Shown: positions 1 through 9,815, numbered from the stretch's first letter. The stretch is 64,000 nucleotides of DNA from an uncultured Clostridia bacterium (GCA_946493765.1 CAMMAZ010000001.1:62001-126000), one strand, 5' to 3'. The notes: generated by a model from the letters alone, not told the origin. Numbers and translations: made by a program.

Positions 1-489
1 CAGGAGGTCGACCGGCTTGCCGATTTATTGGCACAGGAATATGATGAAAAAAGCGCTGGGTTTCAGCTGATCCGGTTAAATCAGAAATTGCAGCTTTGTT
101 CCAGACCGGAATATTTTGACTATGTGCGTGACATACTGGAATTAAAACGGAACACGCCGTTATCACAGGCGGCTTTCGAGGTGCTTTCGGTGGTTGCCTA
201 TAACCAGCCGGTCACCAAAAGTGTCATCGAACAGGTGCGCGGCGTGGATTGCTCCGGCGTGATCGCAAGCCTTTGCGAAAAAGGTTTGATCGAAGAAAAA
301 GGGAGACTGGATCTGCCCGGCCGTCCGCTATTATACGGCACGACAGACGATTTTCTGCGATGTTTTTCCATGCGGGATTTATCCGACCTTCCCCCGTTGC
401 CGGAGGATCCGGAGTCTTCAGAAGAAACGGAAGATTCTAAAGAATCCACGGTACCTGTAAACACAGATGAGGATTTGTTGCAATCATGA
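1..489 (+). CDS. scpB: Segregation and condensation protein B (5' end cut by window edge)
   Basis: Frame is open from base 1 (QEVDRLADLLAQEYDEKSAGFQLIRLNQKLQLCSRPEY...); winged-helix ScpB-like LSQAAFEVLSVVAYNQPVTKSVIEQVRGVD and GRPLLYGTTDDFL. Confidence 0.88.
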   Translation, partial: QEVDRLADLLAQEYDEKSAGFQLIRLNQKLQLCSRPEYFDYVRDILELKRNTPLSQAAFEVLSVVAYNQPVTKSVIEQVRGVDCSGVIASLCEKGLIEEKGRLDLPGRPLLYGTTDDFLRCFSMRDLSDLPPLPEDPESSEETEDSKESTVPVNTDEDLLQS

Positions 490-1106
490 TCGCTGTTTGG
501 ATTTTGCTTTTTATTTTCTTGGTTTTAGTGTTGGCGCTTTTTGCAAAGATTCAGATTCTCGTTTCTTATGAAAAAGAATTGCAAATCAAATTGAAATTTG
601 GCTTTTTGCGCTTCACCCTGCTTCCCGCCAAAACAAAAAAGAAAAAGCGGACAAACCGGAAAAAAGCGACTAAGACAGATGAAAAGGTCTCCAAAAAAAA
701 TGAGCCGGGGGTCAAACCGGATTATATGAAAATGCTAAAAAACATCCAAAACGCAATCTCCCCTTTTATTGAAATATTTAAAAAGTTCAAACGCCATGTT
801 ATCATTGATCCTTTTCGTCTGCGGGCGGTGATGGTATCCGACGACGCTGCGGCGCTCGCCATACAGTACGGTGCGGTCTGTTCTGTGTTATATCCGGCAT
901 TGTCAATGATGAACAACTGGTTTGATGTCAAAAACATGCAGGTCGATTTATCAGTCGATTATTTAAAAACAGATTTTGAATTGTTTTTCAAAACCGGTGT
1001 TCAGTTTCGGCTGATTTATGCATTGCATGCGGTATTTGGGTTATTAAAACAACTTGTGATATTCCGACAAAAATTTATGAAAACAAGAAGGAAGGAAGAA
1101 AAATGA
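486..1106 (+). CDS. DUF2953-like membrane-anchored protein
   Basis: N-terminal TM segment, Lys-rich linker; position between scpB and gerW. Confidence 0.6.
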   Translation: MIAVWILLFIFLVLVLALFAKIQILVSYEKELQIKLKFGFLRFTLLPAKTKKKKRTNRKKATKTDEKVSKKNEPGVKPDYMKMLKNIQNAISPFIEIFKKFKRHVIIDPFRLRAVMVSDDAAALAIQYGAVCSVLYPALSMMNNWFDVKNMQVDLSVDYLKTDFELFFKTGVQFRLIYALHAVFGLLKQLVIFRQKFMKTRRKEEK

Positions 1107-1495
1107 GCGAAAAAATTAAAGAGATGATGGATGTAACGCTTGAAAAAATTAAGGCAATGGCAACTGCGGATACCATTATCGGCAACCCGATCCACGTCGA
1201 GGATACCACGATTCTTCCGGTTTCCAAAGTCACCTATGGATTTGCATCCGGTGGATCCGATTTTGCGGCGAAAAACCAGCCCGGGAAAGATCTATTTGGC
1301 GGCGGTGGTGGCGCCGGTATGACAGTGACACCGGTCGCTTTTCTTGCCATTCACAATGACAATGTAAAAGTGCTGTCAATCGATCAATCCGGCGATGGCA
1401 ATGCAATCGTAAATTTAATTCCGGAGTTGTTTGATAAGGTGACGTCTTTATTTAAAAAGAACGAAAAAGATAAGGACACATCCGAACAGAATTAG
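1103..1495 (+). CDS. gerW: GerW/YtfJ family sporulation protein
   Basis: IGNPIHVEDTTILPVSKVTYGFASGGSDF and Gly-rich GGGGGAGMTVTPVAFL motifs. Confidence 0.88.
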   Translation: MSEKIKEMMDVTLEKIKAMATADTIIGNPIHVEDTTILPVSKVTYGFASGGSDFAAKNQPGKDLFGGGGGAGMTVTPVAFLAIHNDNVKVLSIDQSGDGNAIVNLIPELFDKVTSLFKKNEKDKDTSEQN

Positions 1496-1534
1496 TAATG
1501 AATCATCACCTGCCGCATATACTTTTATCGGCGG

Positions 1535-2665
1535 GTGATGATTTTGATCAAAAAAATACTCTGTTTTTTCTGTGCTTTATGTTTAGTCGTCCCCTATTGC
1601 AGAACACGCGCTTTGTCGGTTTCAGCACAGGCTTATGTGTTGTATTGTCCATCGACAAGTGAAGTTGTTGCATCCGGAAACGCTACAAAGCGTATGTCAA
1701 TGGCCAGTACAACCAAAATCATGACAGGCCTTTTGTTATGTGAAAGCGGCGATTTGGACAAAACTGTCGCAATCAAAAAAGAAATGGTGATGGTGGAAGG
1801 TACCTCTGCCGGTTTGCGCGCCGGCGATGTTATTTCCCGAAAAGATCTGTTATATGGTCTGATGCTGGAATCCGGAAATGATGCAGCAAATGTGATCGCT
1901 TATGAAATCGGAGGCAATAAAGAAAATTTTGCAAAACTGATGAATCAAAAAGCGGCACAGATCGGCATGAAAAACACGAATTTTATCACACCCAGCGGAT
2001 TGGATGATGAGGCGCATTATACAACCGCTTACGATATGGCATTGCTCGCAGCTTATGCGATGCAAAATGAGGATTTTAAGCAAGCAGTTGGATCTAAAAA
2101 TTATACCGCCGTTTACAACGATGGTAACAGTACCGTTACCTATTATAACCATAACCGGCTGCTGAGAAGTCTGGACGGCTGCGAAGGAATTAAAACCGGA
2201 TTTACGAAAAAATCCGGTCGTTGCCTGGTGACCAGTTGTATGCGCGACGGCCTGCGTCTGATTGCCGTGACGTTAAATGCACCGGATGATTGGAATGATC
2301 ACAAGCAACTTTATACATATGGATTTGATTGCTATCAAAAAACAGAATTGACCTATACCCTGCAGTCAACGATTTCAGTTGCCGGCGGTGAAAAACAAGA
2401 ACTTGCCATTACGGCAGATGCAGTGGAGGTTTATTTAAATCAGGGAAACACGAAAAATATTTCTTATCAGATCTTTCTCCCCTCCTTTGTCTTTGCACCA
2501 GTCAAAAAAGGCGATGTGTTGGGACAAATCGTTTTTAAGTATGGGGATCAGATCGTTGCAACGGCTGCCATTCAAAGCACTGAAGATTGTGCATCGGTCA
2601 AAATGATAGAAAAAAATTATTGGGATTTGCTGTTGGAGAAACTGCTGTTATTGCTATCCCTATAA
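1535..2665 (+). CDS. D-alanyl-D-alanine carboxypeptidase (serine-type PBP, DacF-like)
   Basis: SxxK (MASTTK), SGN (LESGNDAAN) and KTG (GIKTGFT) motifs; signal sequence. Confidence 0.92.
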   Translation: MMILIKKILCFFCALCLVVPYCRTRALSVSAQAYVLYCPSTSEVVASGNATKRMSMASTTKIMTGLLLCESGDLDKTVAIKKEMVMVEGTSAGLRAGDVISRKDLLYGLMLESGNDAANVIAYEIGGNKENFAKLMNQKAAQIGMKNTNFITPSGLDDEAHYTTAYDMALLAAYAMQNEDFKQAVGSKNYTAVYNDGNSTVTYYNHNRLLRSLDGCEGIKTGFTKKSGRCLVTSCMRDGLRLIAVTLNAPDDWNDHKQLYTYGFDCYQKTELTYTLQSTISVAGGEKQELAITADAVEVYLNQGNTKNISYQIFLPSFVFAPVKKGDVLGQIVFKYGDQIVATAAIQSTEDCASVKMIEKNYWDLLLEKLLLLLSL

Positions 2666-2692
2666 ATATTGGATTAGAAAAGGAAAGAAAAA

Positions 2693-3451
2693 ATGAAAAA
2701 CGAGCCAGTAAGACTGCAAAAATATTTGTCACAATGCGGTGTCAGTTCCAGGCGGAAAGCCGAAGAGCTGATCTTGCAGGGCAAAGTTTTGGTCAATGGA
2801 AGAAAGGCCGGTATCGGCGATAAAATCATTCCGAATAAAGACAGGGTGACTGTATCTGGAAAACCGATCAAACAAAATAAACAACGTAGATACATCGTCC
2901 TGCATAAACCAAGAGGCTTTGTCACAACCATGCATGATGAATTGGATCGAAAATGTATCACCATGCTGATCAGGGATGTTGGCGAGCGAGTTTATCCTGT
3001 AGGTCGGTTGGATCGCAATTCCGAAGGAATGTTGTTGTTGACAAACGATGGTGAATTTGCTAATTTAATGACCCACCCTTCCTGCCATGTCCCGAAAACT
3101 TATCGTGTAACGGTGCGGCCGCCGTTTACCGATGAACATTTGACCCGGTTGATCGAAGGTGTCACATTGGACGACGGCTATAAAACCCAACCCGCAGATG
3201 TCAGTGTGGCTGTGCAGGAAGAAAACCGGGTTGTCTTTTTGATTACGATCTATGAGGGAAAAAACCGGCAGATCCGCAGAATGTGCGAGGCATTAGGACT
3301 GGAGTTGATTCGTTTAAAACGTATTGCGATCGGCGACGTGCGTCTTGGTATGCTTCCGCAGGGCAAGTGGCGTGAACTGAATGAACAGGAAATTCGCGCG
3401 CTTTATTCCTATGCAAAACGGGAAAACACAAAAGAAAGGAATCGAAAATGA
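2693..3451 (+). CDS. rluB: 23S rRNA pseudouridine synthase, RsuA/RluB family
   Basis: S4 domain RLQKYLSQCGVSSRRKAEELI plus VGRLDRNSEGMLLLTNDGE. Confidence 0.88.
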   Translation: MKNEPVRLQKYLSQCGVSSRRKAEELILQGKVLVNGRKAGIGDKIIPNKDRVTVSGKPIKQNKQRRYIVLHKPRGFVTTMHDELDRKCITMLIRDVGERVYPVGRLDRNSEGMLLLTNDGEFANLMTHPSCHVPKTYRVTVRPPFTDEHLTRLIEGVTLDDGYKTQPADVSVAVQEENRVVFLITIYEGKNRQIRRMCEALGLELIRLKRIAIGDVRLGMLPQGKWRELNEQEIRALYSYAKRENTKERNRK

Positions 3452-3792
3452 TTAAAATTGAACTGGCAAATGCCGACATGAAAGAAAAATTAAAACTGAA
3501 AAACGAAGCGTTTATTGTGACGCAAAAGGACGAGCTGCTCGGCTTTTGTGCTTTTGCATTAACACCGCCCGAAGTTCAGATTGAAAGGGCAGATTGTGAA
3601 GATATGGGCCTGTTGGACGGTCTGATCCGCCAAACGATGAGCTATGCGCTTGATCATGATTGCCGTTATGCTTTGTTTGAAAAAGATGTAAAACAAAAGG
3701 CGGTTTTGTTAAAAATTCTAAAAGAATACGAACAAAGTCTGGATATTTTAACTTTTTTTACAAACCTTAATCATTGCGAAAACATTTTATGA
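3448..3792 (+). CDS. Hypothetical protein
   Basis: ORF with ATGA overlap to rluB; no recognised motif. Confidence 0.5.
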   Translation: MIKIELANADMKEKLKLKNEAFIVTQKDELLGFCAFALTPPEVQIERADCEDMGLLDGLIRQTMSYALDHDCRYALFEKDVKQKAVLLKILKEYEQSLDILTFFTNLNHCENIL

Positions 3793-3800
3793 AAATTCTA

Positions 3801-3829
3801 TTGACAAGTTGTCGGAAAATTGCTATAAT
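3801..3829 (+). promoter_or_regulatory. Sigma-A-type promoter of tRNA-Lys
   Basis: TTGACA - 17 nt - TATAAT. Confidence 0.8.
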
Positions 3830-3844
3830 AATGCTTGTCGCTAT

Positions 3845-3920
3845 GAGTTATTAGCTCAGTTGGCAGAGCACCTGACTTTTAATCAGGGTGTCCGGGGTTC
3901 GAATCCCCGATAGCTCACCA
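3845..3920 (+). tRNA. tRNA-Lys (anticodon TTT), CCA encoded
   Basis: Acceptor GAGTTAT/ATAGCTC, T-loop GGTTCGAATCC, anticodon loop ACTTTTAAT, terminal ACCA. Confidence 0.95.
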
Positions 3921-3953
3921 AAAGTCCTGAAACAATCCTGTTTCAGGACTTTT
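3921..3953 (+). terminator. Intrinsic terminator after tRNA-Lys
   Basis: AAAGTCCTGAAACA...TGTTTCAGGACTTTT hairpin. Confidence 0.85.
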
Positions 3954-3962
3954 GCACAAAAC

Positions 3963-4062
3963 ACAGAGTAGAAAATTGCGCGTTAAGTGTCGCCTGAACG
4001 GGGAGTTGTCGGGCGAACGAAAAGGCAAAAGCCTTGCGGTGCTTTTTTCGCATCCCGCTGGT
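3963..4062 (+). promoter_or_regulatory. Tetrahydrofolate (THF-I) riboswitch
   Basis: AGAGTAGAAAATTGCGCGTTAAGTGTCGCCTGAACGGGGAGTTGTCGGGCGAACG...GCGGTGC...GCATCCCGCTG matches the THF riboswitch core as recalled; sits upstream of a folT-like gene. Confidence 0.87.
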
Positions 4063-4080
4063 AAATAAGAAGTGGCAGAT

Positions 4081-4120
4081 CTCCTTATTTTACTAAGCGA
4101 AAAAATAAGGAGGTTTTTTT
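4081..4120 (+). terminator. Expression-platform terminator of the THF riboswitch, carrying the SD sequence
   Basis: CTCCTTATTTT (4081-4091) pairs with AAAATAAGGAG (4102-4112), then GTTTTTTT; TTG start at 4122. Confidence 0.85.
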
Positions 4121-4121
4121 A

Positions 4122-4670
4122 TTGCATATTTCATCCAATACGATTCAAAAGAAAAAAATCGCAATTGCAACCGAAACAGTCACCACCATTGCGATTTTGA
4201 CCGCACTGTCGATTATTTGTTCGATGTTTTTAACGATCCGAGGCGGAACAATGATGAAGTTTTCCCCTACCTTTGTTATTGTTGCACTGGCTGCCAGACG
4301 CTATGGACCGCTTGGCGCCGGATTGGTCGCTTTTTTATCTGATCTGATCCAATTTTTCATGTTTCCGTCGCTTGGATTCAGTGTTGGAATCTGTTTGTCC
4401 GGTGTGTTAAGCGGTTTATTATTTGGATTTATTTTTTATAAGAAAATCAATATGCCGCGCATTTTGCTTGCCACTGTTTCCACACAAGTGCTTTGCAGTC
4501 TTGGTATCACAACATTAACCATGGTTTATATTGAAAGATGGTTTCCTCTGACTCCCCTTCTCTATTTCCGGTTGCTGCAAACTGCTATCATGATACCGGT
4601 GACGATCATTGTTTTATATTTGCTGTTTGTTAAGATTGATATTGCAAAACTGACCAAAGTCGTAAAATAA
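4122..4670 (+). CDS. folT: ECF transporter S component, folate-type (FolT-like)
   Basis: ECF S-component-like hydrophobic protein (FSPTFVIVALAARRYGPLGAGLVAFLSDLIQFF) under a THF riboswitch; TTG start. Confidence 0.85.
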   Translation: MHISSNTIQKKKIAIATETVTTIAILTALSIICSMFLTIRGGTMMKFSPTFVIVALAARRYGPLGAGLVAFLSDLIQFFMFPSLGFSVGICLSGVLSGLLFGFIFYKKINMPRILLATVSTQVLCSLGITTLTMVYIERWFPLTPLLYFRLLQTAIMIPVTIIVLYLLFVKIDIAKLTKVVK

Positions 4671-4681
4671 AAATAAGATAA

Positions 4682-4714
4682 AAAATTCCGGAGACCAAAT
4701 CTCCGGAATTTTTT
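4682..4714. terminator. Bidirectional terminator
   Basis: AAAAATTCCGGAGACCAAATCTCCGGAATTTTTT. Confidence 0.85.
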
Positions 4715-5723
4715 ATTTTTCTTTCCTATTTTGTTCTTTAGATTCCACAGCGGTCTGATCATTAAATACAGGTTCTTCTTCAAACACAGACCGATGCACC
4801 ATTTTACCGTTATGATAAACAAATTCGGGCAATTCTCTTTTTTCCTCTTGCGCCGCATAGTCGATTTCATCCGATTCAATCTTTTTCAGTCCAGCTGCAG
4901 TTTCCTCCGGATGTTTTTCATAATACGGATCCAGAATATATCTTTTAATGGAAGGAAATACAAAAAAAGCGATGGTATAAAAAATAAAACCGAAAAACAG
5001 CAACATCACAAAGGCGATACCAAGTCCCCACAAAAGCGCGTTAGCGCTGACAACCATTCCATAAATCAAAAGTGCTGTCAAGCCAATCCAAATGAGCAAG
5101 ATAACAGATAAAAGTAGATTCCTGAAAAAGCATAAAAAGGCGAAAATCAGTGAATTTTTCAGAATTTCATATAACCTTAGCTTTAAAGTTACCGCCATCA
5201 TATAGGCATAGTAGCTTGCAAATACAGCCACGACAGCGACAAAAACACTCACGCCAAGACCAATAATGCCCATGATTTCCGATCCGGGAGATGCAGAATA
5301 AAACGGAATCGCAACAGATAGCGCAATAATTAAAACATATTGCAGCAAAGCAATCAACGTGCATTGCTTCCAATTGGAAACATACGCCCTTTTCAGATCT
5401 TCCAGAAAAAAGCCTGGTTCTTCTCTGACATATTCCCTGCACATTTTTGTGACTGCACCGATCACGCCACCCAAAAGAATTGTCGGAAGGAAAGCAATCA
5501 ACGTTAAAACAAAATCATACAAATTCACACTTTTCAGTGGCTCTGCGATACCGATTGCAGAAAACAGCATCGGCAACAAATTGCCGATCCCAACTGATAA
5601 TAAAGCAACGATAATCACTGCGGTAAAAAAAATCACATTGAGCATCAAAATTTTAAAAAATTTGTCTTTATAAATTTCGAAGTATTTAAAAATTGAATTT
5701 TTTTCTAATGTTTGAATCGCCAT
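4713..5723 (-). CDS. Multi-TM membrane protein (DUF624/YesL-like, tentative)
   Basis: Six or more hydrophobic segments, acidic C-terminal tail. Confidence 0.5.
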   Translation of the reverse strand: MAIQTLEKNSIFKYFEIYKDKFFKILMLNVIFFTAVIIVALLSVGIGNLLPMLFSAIGIAEPLKSVNLYDFVLTLIAFLPTILLGGVIGAVTKMCREYVREEPGFFLEDLKRAYVSNWKQCTLIALLQYVLIIALSVAIPFYSASPGSEIMGIIGLGVSVFVAVVAVFASYYAYMMAVTLKLRLYEILKNSLIFAFLCFFRNLLLSVILLIWIGLTALLIYGMVVSANALLWGLGIAFVMLLFFGFIFYTIAFFVFPSIKRYILDPYYEKHPEETAAGLKKIESDEIDYAAQEEKRELPEFVYHNGKMVHRSVFEEEPVFNDQTAVESKEQNRKEK

Positions 5724-5763
5724 TTTGTCTCCTGTTTTTTATTTAAAATTTAATCTTTTGTTT

Positions 5764-6651
5764 TTACTGCCCTGCTTTTGGATGAAATTTTTTATAAGAC
5801 GCATCATATTTTTGCTTAATAATCTGTGCATATACCTGTGTGGAAGATATTCCGGAATGCCCTAACATATCTTTAATATCTTTAATGCCGGCACCGTTTT
5901 CCAGTAAATGTGCCGCAAAGGAATGGCGCATGGTATGTGGGGTAATGGATTTTTCAATACCGGCGCTTTGTGCATACCCTTTAATGATTTTCCAGAATCC
6001 CTGTCGGGTCAGACGTTCTCCGTTCATGTTTAAAAACAGTGCTTTTTCCGACCGATTGGATACCAATACCGGGCGGACGCGAACCAAATAATCTTCCACG
6101 GCCTTAACCGCGCTCTTATAAATCGGTATAATACGATCATTCTTTTCAGAAGTACAATGCAGCAAATTAACCTGCAGATTCACATTATCCAAATTCAGAT
6201 CAATCAGCTCGCTGACCCGAACACCGGTGGCATATAATAACTCTAGCATTGCCTTATCCCGGCATCCGCGCAGTGTCGTAATGTCCGGCTGCGCCAAAAG
6301 CGCATCCACTTCCCTTTGGGATAAAATTTCCGGCAGCTTTTTTTCGACTTTTTCCAGCACAATATTTTTTGTCGGATTTTGATCGCATTGTCCATCAAAA
6401 ATTAAAAATTGATAAAAACAACGGATAGAGGCTAAAACACGTACCAAAGTGGCATTCGTCTTACCTTGTTTTTTTAAAACATCTAAATACGTTTGAATAC
6501 ATTCCTTATTACATGAAGGTGCCCCCACCTCGTTTTCATCCAAATATTTTAAAAATTTGGATAAATCACGTCGGTAGGAATCCAACGTATTTTTTGATGC
6601 GTTTTTGGTATTGACCAAATAGTCTGAAAACGCCTGAATCAAATCCGTCAT
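5764..6651 (-). CDS. xerD: Site-specific tyrosine recombinase XerD
   Basis: Core phage-integrase fold: LYATGVRVSEL, HTMRHSFAAHLLENG, LGHSGISSTQVYAQI. Confidence 0.88.
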   Translation of the reverse strand: MTDLIQAFSDYLVNTKNASKNTLDSYRRDLSKFLKYLDENEVGAPSCNKECIQTYLDVLKKQGKTNATLVRVLASIRCFYQFLIFDGQCDQNPTKNIVLEKVEKKLPEILSQREVDALLAQPDITTLRGCRDKAMLELLYATGVRVSELIDLNLDNVNLQVNLLHCTSEKNDRIIPIYKSAVKAVEDYLVRVRPVLVSNRSEKALFLNMNGERLTRQGFWKIIKGYAQSAGIEKSITPHTMRHSFAAHLLENGAGIKDIKDMLGHSGISSTQVYAQIIKQKYDASYKKFHPKAGQ

Positions 6652-6669
6652 TTTTACAAATCCTTACCA

Positions 6670-7302
6670 TTAAAATTTAAAGAAATCAAAGAAAACAGAG
6701 GACATAATCGAGTCTACAACAGCGGCTAAAAAGATAAAAACCAAAAAGAAAATAAACCGGTAGGAATACTTTTTAAAATCCGCAAGAAGCCCGCCGGTTT
6801 TTGCGTTGTTTTTACCAAACATCCGGCACATCAGCAAAGAAAAACGAAACGTTTCTCTGCAGGCAAAAATATAAACATAGGAGGTGATCAACAGCCCCGG
6901 CAATAAAATTAAAGAATAAAAGCCGATTCCGCCGGATACATATACGGCATAAAGATAACCGGACAAAAGACCAGAACGGTATCCATGATAAAAAATAATG
7001 AAAAATGCTGCAGCGCATCCGACAGTGCTCATGCCGCAAATATAGCATGTTGCTAAAACCAACAGATAAGAAGAAAGAGAATATAAAAAAGCAGTAAAAA
7101 ATTTTTGTTGCGCCCTGGTTTCATAAAAATCATTGAAAACCGCACGAATTCCATAAAAAGAATCGTCACTGCTCAACTGTATCGACCATGCGCCGGCAAT
7201 AATGCCGATCATCATCACCAACGTCAAAAGCATCAGTGAACGGTTTTGTTTGAGATAACTGTTGCAGCTGCTGATTTTATTATAAAAAACGACCGACTCC
7301 AT
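6670..7302 (-). CDS. spoIIM: Stage II sporulation protein M
   Basis: SpoIIM-like multi-TM protein next to xerD; start at MESVVFYNK (7302) preferred over the longer ORF to 7338. Confidence 0.78.
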   Translation of the reverse strand: MESVVFYNKISSCNSYLKQNRSLMLLTLVMMIGIIAGAWSIQLSSDDSFYGIRAVFNDFYETRAQQKFFTAFLYSLSSYLLVLATCYICGMSTVGCAAAFFIIFYHGYRSGLLSGYLYAVYVSGGIGFYSLILLPGLLITSYVYIFACRETFRFSLLMCRMFGKNNAKTGGLLADFKKYSYRFIFFLVFIFLAAVVDSIMSSVFFDFFKF

Positions 7303-7356
7303 CACTTTACCACCTTGTCCTTTCGATTGGTAAAGCATATGATGGACAAGAAAAAT

Positions 7357-8166
7357 TTATTCCTGTTTTCCGAGCGCCTTAGACCGATCAAAACAAGCCT
7401 TAACCGCGTCTTTGATCACCTGATCAAATCCATTTGCCGCAAAGCTTTGCAGTGCCGCATAGGTCGTGCCATTTGGAGAAGTAACCATATCCGTTAATGC
7501 CTGTGCAGAAAGACCACTGTTTTTCAACAATTCGGCGCTGCCGATTAATGTTTGACAAAACAACTCCATCGCCTTTTCATAAGGCAGACCAAGCGTTTGC
7601 GCTTCCTCACAAACATTTTTGGCAAACTGGAATACGTAAGCGGGGCCGCTGCCACTGACGGCAGTCACAGCGTCCATTTGACTCTCTTCACAAACAACGG
7701 TGATCCCAGCCGTTTGAAAAACGCTTTGTGCATATTGAAATTCCTGTTCACAAACCGGAGGTAAACAACAGATACCTGTCGCGCCTTTCCCCTGCAGCAA
7801 CGGCGTGTTCGGCATCACACGGATCACTTTGCAGTCCATTCCAAAAGCCTTTTTAATCGAGTCAATCGAAAGACCTGCAACCACACTGACGATGCATTTA
7901 TCCGCTGTCATACCCGATTTGATTTCATCAATCACCTGATAGGCGATCTGCGGTTTGACCGCCAAAAAAATCATATCGCTCTTTTCAACCGCCTGCGCAC
8001 CGGTCTCACAAATATGTGCGCCCTTTTCCCGGTATTTTCCCAAAGAATCTTTGCGCACATCAAATAGAAACAACGCATCCGGACGAATAAAGGAAGCACG
8101 CAGCATTCCGCCAAGAACGGCGCCTGCGATATTACCACCGGCGCCTATTACACCTATTTTCATCAT
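7357..8166 (-). CDS. proC: Pyrroline-5-carboxylate reductase
   Basis: GVIGAGGNIAGAVLGGM Rossmann motif; VSGSGPAYVFQFA; SPNGTTYAAL. Confidence 0.93.
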   Translation of the reverse strand: MMKIGVIGAGGNIAGAVLGGMLRASFIRPDALFLFDVRKDSLGKYREKGAHICETGAQAVEKSDMIFLAVKPQIAYQVIDEIKSGMTADKCIVSVVAGLSIDSIKKAFGMDCKVIRVMPNTPLLQGKGATGICCLPPVCEQEFQYAQSVFQTAGITVVCEESQMDAVTAVSGSGPAYVFQFAKNVCEEAQTLGLPYEKAMELFCQTLIGSAELLKNSGLSAQALTDMVTSPNGTTYAALQSFAANGFDQVIKDAVKACFDRSKALGKQE

Positions 8167-8448
8167 TTCATCCTTTTATGTAAATTGAATAAAATTATTA
8201 TAACAAAAACAGAAATAGATTGCAAGTGAAAAAACATCTTTCTCTAGGATTTATACAAGATGCCTTTTTTATGTCAATTTCTTTATGTTAAGTGCATAAA
8301 TTTTATGTACACCGTTTATGTATACCACAACTTGTAGTGATGTAAATGTATTATGTATACCATTTGCCCGGAAAAATTAACCGGCATTTTTAAATGCCGG
8401 TTATGAAATGTGCTTATTCTGAACGTTTATTTTGAAAAGAAAAACAAG

Positions 8449-9594
8449 CTAATGTTTTTCTTTCATCTTTGCTCTTGCGATTTTCTGCATCGCATCGATC
8501 AGATACTGCGCTTCATAAGGCGAGGTAAAAACGGAAGGCGCAATTCTGACTGTCCCCTGCTCTGTTGTGCCGAAGGCTTTGTGCGCCAAAGGAGAACAAT
8601 GCAGTCCGGCACGGACAGCGATATTTTTTTCACTTAACTGCTTTGCTGTTTCCTCACTGTGTTTTCCACGTATATTCAAGGACAGCACCGGTACAAACCT
8701 GCTGTCCGGGAACGGCGTGTAGAACTCGATATTCGGCTCTTTTTGCAGCGCCCGGTAAATCATTTGGATAATATCCGTTTCGTGCCGATAGATTTTATCG
8801 CCGCGGCACCGAACAAAATCCAGACCGGCAGAAATTCCCGCAATACCCGGTACATTGACTGTTCCGCTTTCATATTTATCCGGGGTAAAATCCGGTTGTT
8901 CCGGTAATTGAGATAAACTGCCTGTTCCGCCGTAAATCAAGGGACGCGGTAGATGATCTGTGATAAGAATCCCCGTTCCCATCGGCGCATATAACCCTTT
9001 ATGCGGCGCAACACACAAATAATGACATCCGATTTTTTCAATGTCAACAGGAATTGTTCCGGCCGACTGCGCGGCGTCGATTATAAAAATCAGTTTTTGC
9101 TCTGCACATAATTTTCCGATCTTTTCGACCGGTAAAATTCGACCAAACACATTAGAAGCATGCAGGCAAATGATCGCTTTTGTATTTGGCTGAATACACT
9201 GCCGGAAATTTTGAAGTGTTTGTGTGTCGTCTGTTGAAATTTCGGCGATATCAAAGCTGATTCCCTTTTGCTGCAGCGCATAAACGCTTCTGTAAACCGC
9301 ATTGTGTTCCAAGGAGGAGATAATCACATGATCACCGGGCTGAAAAAGTCCCTGAATCACGGTGTTTAGCGCTGCTGTGCAGCTGGATGTGAAAACAACA
9401 TCCTCCGGACTGGCGGCATTGAAATAATCCGCTATCTTTTTTCTTGTTTCATAAATCATTGCGGCGCATTCCATCGACATTTGATGTCCGCCCCTGCCGG
9501 GGTTTGCCGCATATTTTTGCATTGCATTGTTCACTGCATGGATCACACACTGCGGTTTGGGCGATGTGGTTGCAGCATTATCGAAATAAATCAA
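8449..9594 (-). CDS. Cysteine desulfurase family / class V aminotransferase
   Basis: YFDNAATTSPKP; PLP-Lys region CVAPHKGLYAPMGTGIL; GLHCSPLAHKAFGT. Confidence 0.9.
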   Translation of the reverse strand: MIYFDNAATTSPKPQCVIHAVNNAMQKYAANPGRGGHQMSMECAAMIYETRKKIADYFNAASPEDVVFTSSCTAALNTVIQGLFQPGDHVIISSLEHNAVYRSVYALQQKGISFDIAEISTDDTQTLQNFRQCIQPNTKAIICLHASNVFGRILPVEKIGKLCAEQKLIFIIDAAQSAGTIPVDIEKIGCHYLCVAPHKGLYAPMGTGILITDHLPRPLIYGGTGSLSQLPEQPDFTPDKYESGTVNVPGIAGISAGLDFVRCRGDKIYRHETDIIQMIYRALQKEPNIEFYTPFPDSRFVPVLSLNIRGKHSEETAKQLSEKNIAVRAGLHCSPLAHKAFGTTEQGTVRIAPSVFTSPYEAQYLIDAMQKIARAKMKEKH

Positions 9595-9815
9595 TTGCCG
9601 TCTTCCGCAGATGAAATTTGGATTCCGTTTTCTTTGAGAATTTCCTCTGCTCTGGTCCGACTGCTGTCAATAATCAAAATGCTGAATCCGCAACCACGAG
9701 AATTCAGACTGTTAGACCCTCTTTCCACATAGGCTGTGATTCCATAGTCCTTTAAAATGTCCCTTGCTCGCATCGCTTTGTTGACCGAGCCTATAAAAAT
9801 CAGTTCTTTTTTCAA
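9591..9815 (-). CDS. DUF3343 protein (putative Se/S carrier-like)
   Basis: Short protein with GSVNKAMRARDILKDYGI and SRGCGFSI; 4-nt overlap with the cysteine desulfurase gene. Confidence 0.8.
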   Translation of the reverse strand: MKKELIFIGSVNKAMRARDILKDYGITAYVERGSNSLNSRGCGFSILIIDSSRTRAEEILKENGIQISSAEDGN

